Below the pieces are notes generated by a model. The model made no database searches. It was given only the letters and a program-made list of their open reading frames with translations, and was not told the DNA's origin. A stretch of DNA of 64,000 nucleotides from contig OZ022579.1 of assembly GCA_963669155.1 (NCBI GenBank), positions 23,135,194-23,199,193 of the forward strand, written 5' to 3'. This document shows positions 41,628 to 53,600 of this stretch, piece by piece. The first letter of the stretch is position 1. The number at the start of each line of letters is the position of its first letter. The DNA is from Arbacia lixula (Eukaryota > Echinodermata > Echinoidea > Arbacioida > Arbaciidae). The translations under genes and the position numbers were made by a program.

Positions 41628-44600
41628 ATGGCTTCAGGTGAGATCCATGTTATATTTTTGGTGCTTGTATTTTGGTGCACTTTGAAATGCATTTCTCATT
41701 TTCATTATAAAGGTTTATCAGATTATTCTTACAGTTCTTTAGAAAGTTTTAGAACAAGCTTTCCTGACAGGCACTGGATAGTTTTCTTTTACCAGTTGTA
41801 CAATACTTTGTAGCGATTTCTTTTATGATTCAATTGTCCTATTCTGTGTACAGTGTAAGAAAGAATATTTTTCATTTTATTGCGTACAACCCATATGTTT
41901 GTACTGGTATTGATTTCTTTCCAATGTTTTTATTTCATTTTTCATACTCAAATGAAAATATCATAGTATGTTCTGAGAGTAATTTTCATACAAATGTTTT
42001 CTGCTTATACAGTAGGTGCACCTACATGTATATGTAATTCATTGACTTATATTTTGAATCTGAAATATGTCTCAAGAACATTTTCATTTACTCTTTCTTT
42101 AACAGGGGACAATGGTCAAACAATATTCTAGCTCAGAATGCATTTATTTGACACCCAAGTTCCACCCTTGGTAAAGGGGACTAATAGCTAGTACTTCTAG
42201 CTAAAATAATGCTTCTATACTGTAGCTAAAACAACAATTAAGAAGTACGTGTACACTGCAGCTCAAAGGAATTGGCTTAGGGAAAGGGAAAAGGAAGAAA
42301 GGGATCCTCAGTTTTAAACCACGACCGTTTTTTGTCCAGTTGAGCATGAAACATGATGCTTTAGCCTAAAAAGCATCATGTTTCATGCTGAACTGGACAA
42401 AGTATACACGGTTTAAAACTGAGGCCCCTTCCCTTTCTTCCCTTTCCCTTTCCCTATGCCAATTCATTTGAGCTGTAGTGTATATTGAAATAAGATAGTA
42501 GCATGTATTGAGAGTAATCATTTTCATATAACCGGTCAAAAAAATGATCTTTTTCTCCACAGATGATGTCCCACTGACTGCCGTCGCTCTCTCCACCTCC
42601 CTCAGCAAGCGGCCTGACGGAGCTGCGGCCATGATGCCCGTGTCCCAACTCACACTCACCGCCCGCTCACTGGCTATCATGAAACACCCTCCACCGACCA
42701 CCGAGAACTCCGAGTTCAACCTTGGGCAAGCACCGGACCTGCGCTGCCTCGCGTCCAAGGGAACCACGACGTGCTCGCGCTGTGAGTCCTGCGTGGTTCG
42801 AACGCGGCTACTTGAGACCCGACAGTGGTTCCCCCGTGCTGGGGAGCGCACCAAGAAGCGGTTTGTCCTGGGGCTGGTCCGGCGCTTTCAAAGCGCGAAC
42901 TTATTCTCCTATGTGGTCCGGATACTGCAACCGCTCTGCGGGAAGGACTACTTGTACGCGCGGTCCCGCGCTAACCCGGGGTTGGACGGGGATCACGTCG
43001 AGGCGGGCTGTGATCGCGCACTTAGCGGACCCGTCACTGAGAGTGCAATATCGGACACGGTTAGGTGGTTTGCGAGTGCTCCGTATTGGAGTAAGTCAAA
43101 TTATTTTCTGGGTGTTCTGCAGATGAGCAGTGGGGAGCTGATACACACTGTCTGTAAGCTGTGCCAGTCCATGCTACTGAATGAAGAACAGAAACAAACA
43201 CTCAGGAACAGAAATATCGGTGAGTCTATACTTCAGTAATTTTATGAAATAGAAAAGGAGAATTAGGACTCATAAACTACAGCTCAAGTGAATTGGCATA
43301 TATAGGGAAAGGGAAGGAGCCGCAGTTTTAAACCATGGTATAATTTTGTCCACTTCAGCATGAAACACAATGCTAAGCATCATGTTTCATGCTGGACTAG
43401 ACAAAACATACAGCGGTTTAAAACTCCTTCCCCTTCTTCCCTTTCCTTTCCCTGTGCCAATTCCTTTGAGCTGGAGTGTATGTCGTACAATTCTGTTCTA
43501 TGGTTCAATAGTAGCAACTCTGCCACAAGCTTTCATCTGGAAAAAAAATGAAAGAATTGATAAACAGACTTCTAAGTAAATGAAAAAAAGTTAGATAAGA
43601 ATGTTTTTCTTACTTAATTCACATCTCAGTTGTAAGATTATGGGTAGTAATAATGGTGACAATTTTTTTGTGACAACATAAACTCTCTTTGTGGAGCTAG
43701 TAAATTGTTTTTAAGTCTGTTTTGTTGGAATTGAGTCTACATGTAGGAAGTGTCGAATGTACACTGTAATGTGCTAGCTGATCCATGGTCCTATCTTTTA
43801 AATGTGAAATGGGTCTCCAAAACATTTTTATTTGCCCGAGCTCTTCTTAATGGAGGCAAATAATTGTCAACAATGTTTCCAGCTCGGAATGCCTCTAATT
43901 GACACCAATGAAGAAATGTATCAGCTGCGTTTGAAGAGGGATTAAGTGTGTTGAAAAAGGGATTAGAACGCTATGCCTAAGTGTCAATAGAAAACAAAGA
44001 GGCGTTAAGCCCTTCTCCATTAGCATTATCCCGATGTGTAAATAAAACAATTCTGGATACTTCTCCCAGCACCTTGGTTTCCCCAAAGAGTATGGTGGTA
44101 TTTACACAGGGGAAGCGCTAATGTACACACAAGATCGATACAGTTAACAGTCAGTCATTCATGGCATGTTTACATGCCCAGTACATTGCCCGGATGCTAC
44201 AGCTAGGATACATTGCAAACACCTTCAAGTAGATTGACAAGAAAGACTTTTGTACTTAACTTTGCAACTTTGACATTAACCAATAGTGTCTTCTCTATGA
44301 ATTACAAAATCTGGGGTTGTTTTTTAAAGTTCATCGCATACCATGAACAAAAGTTGCATGTTTTTATTGTACTCGCAAAATAATCAAATCAGTAATCATG
44401 ATGAAATGTATCCATGACGTGAGCTGTAATCAATTCAAAGTGATACACCTGTACATAGATAAGTTTTCTTGAATAATGTAACACTGTTTTATTATAAAAT
44501 TTTGCTTAGTGATTTCCCATTCCCCTATTGAGCTGAAATATTGATAGTTACATTTGTATATATCTACAGATAATAAAATGTTGAAAAATATTGGATGTGA

Positions 44601-47600
44601 TATAAAGTACTTTTCTAAATGTAGCCATTTACATGTATGTGAGCAATTCTGTATAGTAAATGCAATTGTATTCTACATGTCTTCAGATCATGCACACCAT
44701 ATTTTACACAAACAAAAGATATATGGGGGGGGGGGGCATTTTATATTTACATCTGAATCATTCCAATACTGAGACAAAAATATCAAATATACAACATGCC
44801 TGCCAACCATCTAAAATTTAGAGGAAGGATTCCTGACCTTTTCCATGAAACACATTGTAAAAGTATAGAAAGTTCCCTTGTTCTGAATTTTACTTAACAA
44901 CATCATTTTGACTTCTTGCCTTGAAAGGCAGGAGCTATGATATAATTTATAATATAATATTATATGATATTAATTAATTAAGAGGAATAGATACTTGAAG
45001 AATACTATCCTTGTAGAGTGCTCGCAGTCCTTCTCAGGAAGAGCTTTGAAATAATAATACACAAGTTTAAACGGATGACTGTGAATTTGTCATGTTTATT
45101 GTCTAGAAGTATAATTATATTATGTAGCAGTGTTCTAATTTTTGAAGTGTTCTTTGATCAATTCGTGTTTGTTTGCTTTACGTGTGATATGCACTGCCAA
45201 TGTCAATGACTGAGATTGAATTTTACATATTTTTATGTGACAATAAATCTTGAACCTTGGTGTTTTCTTCAGACTATGAGAATGAGTCCCTGGCCGACAC
45301 AGAGTTCTCATACAAGTCTCACCAGCATCCTGAACACAGTCTCCTCCGTGCCGCCTCCACCACATACTCCCACTCCCAGCCAATCAACCCCTTCCCAGAA
45401 TGCCTCGCCCATGATCATGTGACCGTAGAGGATAACGAATCAGAGGATGACCTCGCAAGCCTCTCCAACTCAAGCGTTGCTTCGAGCGTCGACCCGACGC
45501 ATACCGTGGTCCCAGCAACTGGGAAGGCGCTACTCGGTGTCAGACGGCATGTGGATTTCATCCGTGAGCTGCCCGTTCATCTGTCGAAGTACATCCTGAG
45601 TTTTGTGGAGTACGAGGACTTGATGTACTGCCTCAAGGTCAGCCCGCACTGGTGCTATGTCGGGAAGGAGGTGGATGAGGACATGAAGCTCAGGCAAATC
45701 CTCTGGGAGGAGGTCATGCTTATGCAAGTAAGCACATTTAAGTTTGAGTAGATATGAAAGGGCTCAGTTGAAATAGAATCACCTTTATGACCAGCATATA
45801 GTACCCAAGTGGTGTTGTCATATTTGTTATGCAGGTTTTTTGTTCTCTTTTATGCTTTTCACACTGGCAAAAATTTCCTTAGCCCCGTACTATAGGTGGG
45901 GGGCCTTAGCACCACCTATAGTACGGGGCTAAGCTTAGACCACTTTCTGTTCTCATTGGTTTTTACCAAAGTGGGCTAGCCCTACCAATAATCCGGGATT
46001 ATTTGGCCCTACTGTACATAAAGCAGGGCTAACCCCGCAATTGTAGGGCCAAGCCAAATAGTCCGGGGCTAAGAGCGCCAGTGAGAACAGAAACGAAAAA
46101 TAGTAGGGGGCTAAGGAAATGCGGTGTCAGCTCTAAAGGCCAAGACGCTGAGACCAATCAGATAATGCCCGACGGGCGAGTGACCTTGATGTGGAGTGGT
46201 AAAGAGCCGATGTGCAAGACGTACACTCATAAATATTCATAAGCTGTCGAGAAAGTCCAGGGCTAACGATTTTGAGTGAGAACAACTAGTCGGGTTTAAA
46301 AAATAGTACGGGGCTAAGAAATGCCAGTGTGAAAAGCTTCAAAAAATAGTACGGGGCTAAGGATAGTACGAGGCAAAGGATAGTACAGGGCTAAGAAAAC
46401 CTAGTGAGAAAAGGGTATTTAATTGCTAGTTTCCCTGGTCCAACATTCTACAGTGGGCTAGTGTCAGGCGCTCTCAATGAGAGTGTGTGCAAGGCGAGTA
46501 AATCTTTGCATGTCCTACACTAACCGACTGCTTCTATGTTAACCCATCAGGGCTCGTCAGCCAAGGGGGGCAACCCGGTGTACGCCAGCCTGCTGGAGAT
46601 CCGAGTGCCTCGCCTGGTGGGGGGCGACTCCTCCGAGGTGCTGCTAGCCGACTCGCCGCCCGACGAGATCAACTTCAAGAGCGACATCAGCCTGGATACG
46701 TCTTACAGCGGAGTGGTGACGCACGACGTGGGTATGGAAGAGAGAAACATCTATTGCGGAGCCTACAATGTCATGGTGCTCAGTGACCAGTGAGTACATA
46801 TCTTGCAGGGATAATCCATCCTGAATTTAAAGACGGCCCTTCCCTTTTTCAGATCACCACAAAACCATCGAAACATTGGCAAAACATATAGAGAAGTGTT
46901 AGCAAGCTGTATATTCATAATTTGAAACTGATACGTAGTGTAAAATTCAAATAATGCACGTAAACAACGTCTGATTAATAGTCTCTACCTCAGGCTCTTA
47001 GCAGTTTGTGTTGAAATATCTGCTTTATTGATTAATCTGTTTATTGAATTATAAAACGCATTATGAAAATAAATTGTTCTATAGAAGGAATCATCTCCAA
47101 AGTTTGGTAATTACTCATAAAATGAGAATTTCACACATGCATAATAACCACATAGATACTGTAACAAAGACTAATACTTTTTTTGTAGTACGAATAAAGT
47201 CGGTTTGAATTTTAATGGCTGAATTTTTTTACATATACAGAAAGCTTCAACATGCTATATTCTCAGAAATTGTCTTGAATCACACTTTCTTCAATTTACG
47301 ATAGTGATAGACGATTTTAAAATTTAAGCTTGCAAAAGGGACGGACAGTCTTTAAGATATGTTCTAAAAGCAGAAACATGAAAGATACATTATTGAAGTT
47401 TTGACGAAAATCAGTCAAAGGATAAAAAAGTTGTGACTATTTGAATTATTAATTTTGTGATGTCACATGCAATGTGCTCTCCCATTGTGTGCTATGAATT
47501 GCTCTTTTTCTGTTTTTGATTGAGGATTTTTTTTTTCATAGGAGTATGTGTGTAAAACCTGTTTCTAATGATGTATGAAATTCACAGGTAAATCAATACA

Positions 47601-50600
47601 TATCCTTTAAAGAGAATTTTCTGAAAAATGAGTACACAACAGATGGGAGAGCATCTGGCGCGTGACATCACAAAATCAAAACTTTAAACAATCCTTACCT
47701 TCTTATCTTTTGACAGATTTTCATCAAACCTTCACTGATATTTTTCAGCTATTATTAAAACCAACTTAATTTTATGGTGGATTATCCCTTTAATGCTGCA
47801 GAGTACCGGAGTGTGACATCATTAGGTTCTAAACTATTTTGGTAGAGCAAGCAGCAGTGATCATAGGGGAGACTCTCAGTGTGAGTGCAGGACTCTAGCC
47901 CCACTAGACAATATCGGAACAGTGATTCTCTATTTCATGAAAGTAATGAATCAAATAATACTGGGTTAATTTCGCAGTGTAGATGGAAAAAAGAATCCTG
48001 GGGGGTATTTCACCAAGCTGTTTGTAAGCTACGAACGACTTTACGAATGACTGGTGATCCCTTCTTGTGTTAAATGTGATACCACACTTAATTCCTGTTT
48101 TAATATATTGGGAGTTAATTTCCAACAATCCTAATCAAATTTGACAAATCCTAAGCTTTGTATTCAAACACTTGTTAACAACAAGAATTTTCATTTATAA
48201 ATATCAGATTTGAACTTAAGCTGATGGAAATCAAAATGATTGAGAATGTGATTAAGCACATGAGAAGTGGTCACCAGTCATTCGTAAAGTCGTTTGTAGC
48301 TTACGAACAGCTTGGTGAAACACCGCCCTGCAGTCTAGGATATGGGCTAATCACAGCTTAGAGAATAGAAAATACAACATTCCTAACATCTTGATTTCTT
48401 CCATTTCCAGAGAGGACATCAACAGGGTGGTGCATTATAACTTTGGTCAGCTGGTGGCCATAGGGTCGTTTGACCGCCACGTCAGGTTCCTGGACTGCAT
48501 CAGTGGACAAGAGACTGGACCTCTCATGACCGGTCACTCTGGGTCCATCAAGTCGCTGTACATCAACGAGGCCAGGGGGTTTGTCATCAGTGGCAGCTAT
48601 GACACCAGCATCAGGTAGGAGGACAATGATATGATTTGATACTACTAAAAATTACTAAAACTGGTAATTTTTGCAGCACAACACACGTACAACATGTTCG
48701 CAGGATGTTATTTTCACGCACAAAAAATATTTGTCAATAAAAACAAATCAACCCTATGCATTAATATCAACAAAGCATCATCATGAACTCTTTAAAGGGC
48801 ATATACTGTACTGGGAAGGCAAAAAAGCCTTCAAAAGGTAATTGTTAGCAATCTTCTTGCCAATGGTCTTAAATCATGTATTGTCTATTTTAGAAGGTTG
48901 CTGAAAGTTATTTGCCCTCAAATGATCCACATATGGAGTAATTAATGATTGATGATTAAATCCTCAAGATGTTCGGGCCGAACATTTTGAGGATTTGTGA
49001 TTTAATCACTCATTACTCCAAATGTAGATCATTTGAGGGCAAATAACTTTCAGCAACTTTCTAAAATAGACAATACATGAATTTAAGACCATTGGCAAGA
49101 AGATTGCTAACAATTACATTTTGAAGGCTTTTTTGCCTTCCCAGTAAGAGTATCTGCCCTTCAATCTCTCCTATACCTAGGTGCTGGGACATTCACAGTG
49201 GCCGGCCACAGAAGATCTTCCATGGCCACATGGGCACCATCATGTGTCTGGACATGTACGATAACATCCTGGTGTCTGGAAGCAAGGATAACCAGGTCAA
49301 AGGTCAGGAGAAGCACCCATAATTACTGCTTTTTAGTCTTCTTTTAAATATTTTGTCTTCTTTGAACTGGGTAGTCTCATTAGCTTGGCCTCCAGGCTGT
49401 GGGGCATTTTCAATCCAAACTACAATATTCAATAAAAAGGTCTGGCTGCAGTAGACTAATCATTCTCAGCTCCTTCTCTGGCTCAGAGGGAGAAAAATAG
49501 GGAATGAAAGTAGGACTAGTATTGAGAATGCTAGACTTTTTTTGCGGCATACTCAGCTTGTTTTTTAAGCATGCTCTATACACTGACGAAAAAGGCATCT
49601 TAAATGGTATTGCACTGAATTGTAGAAACTTCTTATTCTGTCTAATGATGTTGTCATGTAACATGTTCACATCATTTAATGTAATGTACATGCATGAATT
49701 CATATTGAATTGTAACCTGGAACACAAATTGATTTGTATGTGTAAGAAGAAGACAGATCAATCATAAATCTGTTTCTTGACTGTAATTGTTTTCTTCCAT
49801 ACTTTTCCTACCATGCTTTAATAGGTAACTTTTCATTCTGGCTAGTAATATTGTGATGTCATTTACTTCAATGTATACATGTATGCATGAACATAGATTT
49901 TAAGAAGACCAATAAAATGAATCTGAATCTGAATCTGACTGGACTCGTTTTCTTCCATAGTCTGGAACTTTGAGACGGGGAAGTGCTGGCGAACCTTCAA
50001 ACATCGGTACCAGATCAATGCTGTGTCGGTCCACATCGACACAGTGGTCAGCGGCTGTGAGGAGGGAAAGGTCAAAGTTTGGAGCATCAAGGACGCCTGC
50101 CTCTTAAAGGTAGGAAGTCAGTGTGACATGGAGGGTATTTCTCTGTAGGGATGACACAATTTTAATTGCCTCAATAGAAATGATATGTATCATTTTGTAG
50201 TAGACACTTCCATCTATCTTTGATAACATTTTTCCTTCAATACATAATATATGTACAATATGATTTTGAATCGTTATTACATCTAGTGCTATAATAAAGT
50301 TTTAAAAAGCTCAAAATGAATTGAAGTCTATGAATTCTTTGAGTTAGCAAATAGTTCTATTTTACAAATACTTCTGTAAAGGATAATAAAAATGAGATGT
50401 TTTGAATTTCATGAAAAAAAACCACAGATTGTCATAAACAGTAAGGAGTGATAAAAGGAGCAACTCTAAAGTGTGGGTGTAAGACATCCTGTTGAAAAGG
50501 AGAATCAAAACTTGTCTCAAAATTGAATTATTATTATTGAATGAAAAGACTTTAAATGACCCCCCCCCCCCCCCCCCCCCCCGCTCTCCCCCCTCCATTA

Positions 50601-53600
50601 GGTGCTGTATAAGTCCCCAAAGCGACTGAACCGGTTTGGCTTGCCCAACCCCAACACCCACCACGGCCCCATCACTAGCGTCAAGGTGGATGACTGGCAT
50701 ATCATCTCAGGCAGCATGGACGGCTACGTCCTGGTGTGGAGCGCCCTCGGTGACCACGATCGGGCAGTCAATGCGCTCAGGCATCCAAAGTAAGTGTCAT
50801 CGACCATGTTTGTACAGTGTGTCCCAGAAAAAAGGAAACTGAGATTCTCTGTTATTTCTCTAGTTAACTGAAGAAAATAATTGAATATCATACACATCAT
50901 TAGAAAGCATGATGTTTCTTCTTTCATTTGACATCTCACATGATAGATAAGAGTCATGCGATGAGGAGCAACACGTGTTTAAAGAATAATTGTCAAAATC
51001 AAGTTGCGCAGGACAAATGGTCAAGATTTGTAAGGAAGCATCAACGTAATGCAAACAACATTCATTATTCTGCGCAAAACGTTTCTGACATTGAGCACTA
51101 AGTCTTGTAATTGCTTGAAATTAGTCATGTGTGGACAATTCATTGTGAATTTGGTACCAAACGAAAGAAGATACTTTACTCTCAATATTGCTGTCATTTT
51201 TATAATAATATGATATTTTATGATTACGTTATCGACCTCCAAAAACAGGTTTCCTTTTTTCTGGGACACACTGTATAACCATGATCCCATGCTAGAATCA
51301 GCGTTTTGATAGAGGACCGAAATTTGACGTCATATGAGCATGTTGTCAAGACAATTGGTTCTAAACTATGCGGGTACAACAAACAGCTAAATAGCCTTCT
51401 GGTGTAAATCATGAGGGGTCGGCATCTCATCAGTTTTCCAGTGTAGGCTTTCTGTCCACCCCACCGGGTTTTCATCCTGCTCTTAATCGAGAAGTGAAGT
51501 TGGGTTTTTAACATGCATAGATTAGGGCTCTTCAATACACAGAACCTCCATTTAACCAGTCCTTTACTCTGCTTGGGTATCTGCAAGCGTCCTTTTCTCC
51601 ACTCAGATACTAAGCAGCACGACTCCCCCACAATCTGCTGCCCAGAGAATAGATGACAGGCTACAAATAAACATAAAATTCCTTTCAGGTAGCTATTCAC
51701 CCACACCTTTGGTTACTGCAGTTCCAATGGCACATTTTGACATCCTAACTAGACCAGGGTTGACAAAGCCAGAAAATCTAAATCAGAGCATTGGGTTAAT
51801 GTCCTATCCAATTGGGAACATAATGTTTCCCCACAAAAAAGGGCAGGTGGGGAAACACACTAACGCTGGCTCTTTTGCAAGGATACATGTGGGACTCGAA
51901 CACACAGCCTTTGCCATTGAGAGACAAACTCCCTACTAATCGTGCTAAGTGCCTATTCTCCGCACCATACAGCCCGGTGCTGTGCATCCACATGGCGTAC
52001 CTGCGGCTGGTGACGGGATGTGAGGACGGTAAGCTGAGGATCTGGAACATGCTGACTGGAGACTGCCTCAGGGTGCTCCGAGGCAACAGCCGCTCAGACC
52101 CCATCGTCGCCATTCATCCCTGCGGGGAGAGGTGCGTATTGCTGCATTTACAGAAGTGCCAACCATTCCGTTTTTGCCATATTTGTTACCTTTTTTTTAC
52201 TCAAAATATGGCAGTATATTTTTCCCTTTGAAAATATATTTTTTTTAAAACATTTTTTTTCTTCTTTTTTTTTTTACAGCTCCCTTTTTCAAAAAGAAAG
52301 TGTTAAGTAGACATTTCTGTAGACATTGTGGATATGCAAATAATTGTGTGTGACCGCACAAATTACATAGGTGGTGTACATGTATAGTAGCAATACATTT
52401 AGGTGGGAATGAAGCGTCACCACCAACTCATCATGAATTCATCATTTAATCATCAATGTATCAATGCATTCATGATAGCTTTGAATGTGTAAAAGAGTTT
52501 GCCATGTTTGTGTCCTGCTGGACCCACAGGTTGCTGCTTCAAACCATTACCAATCTACTCATGCTGTGCTTCGAGGAGGTGGACTGGAATTACGAGCAGG
52601 AGGAGAAGATTGAGCTGCTGAGGTACAAGAGCCACTATGGGGATGCTCCCCTTAGGCAGCAGAGCTACACTGCAGTACGCGCACATCGGAGTCAACTCGC
52701 GGGAGCAGCGAACCCAAAGATCATCGCGCACACCACGGCACAGACCGACAAGAGTAGGACAAATCTGACTCACAGTACTCGGTCGCTTAGCAACAAGAGC
52801 CTGCAGGAGGCCAGGAAGACCCAGGATGTGTTTGTCAATGTCACCTTGACGCAGAATGTGAAGGGCCCCCTCTATCACAACACTCAGGGACGGCGTTCCT
52901 CGGACGTCCACGAACAGACAGACTTAGGCCTTGTAGAAGTGAATGGCCAGACAAAGACGTATAGAGTAAACTCGAGACCACCGACCGGACGGTCAAGGAC
53001 CACATCAAATGTGTATGTGAGTAAAGCATCGGCAGATGTCACGTCTCGGCCATCAAGTGTTCAGGTGTCCTCGAAGATGACCGAGTCTAGAGCCACCACT
53101 CCTTCAAGAGGCTTGTCCTCTGCACTCTCAAGGGTTTCCAGGTCAAATCCGTCTTTAGGCACCGAACTGAAGGACAACCGCCCAACAACTGCGGTATCCA
53201 CCCAGAGTGCCACACAGCTCAAGCTAACCAAGTTCAAACTGCCAATGAGAGGGCACAGCGCCCCCGTGAGACGAGCCAAAGGGGCGGCCACGGACGCCAT
53301 CTCACTCTCCGAGGCAAAGGCCCTGCTGCGCTCCCAGCAGAGGATCACCAACGAGGGGGTGAAACGGGACCGGCTACTGCTGACGTGGAGTAACATCGAG
53401 GAGGGCAAGAAGAACACCGACGTGGTTAACAATACCATCGCCAACGCCCTACAGATTGACTATGTGGGCTATGCGGCTCCTTCAGAGCAGTCCCTGCGAA
53501 CCTTCTCTAACAGGTCATCCTCAACGTCATCGGCTTCATCCACCGTGTCCAGAGGGAGTCTCCACAAGAGCAGCTACCCAAAGAACCCATCCCCACCCAT

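Noticed and set aside
41628-41813. Single-exon 61-residue protein at the FBXW10 start
   Set aside because: The ATG is better explained as coding exon 1 (ATGGCTTCAG) with donor GTGAGA, which joins exon 2 in phase.
42722-43126. Second frame across FBXW10 exon 2 (134 residues)
   Set aside because: It is a shadow of the real frame; only the frame beginning DDVPLTAVAL joins the neighbouring exons and resembles FBXW10.
51860-51950. tRNA pseudogene on the minus strand
   Set aside because: Only a B-box-like GTTCGAGTCCC is seen; there is no matching A box or stem structure.
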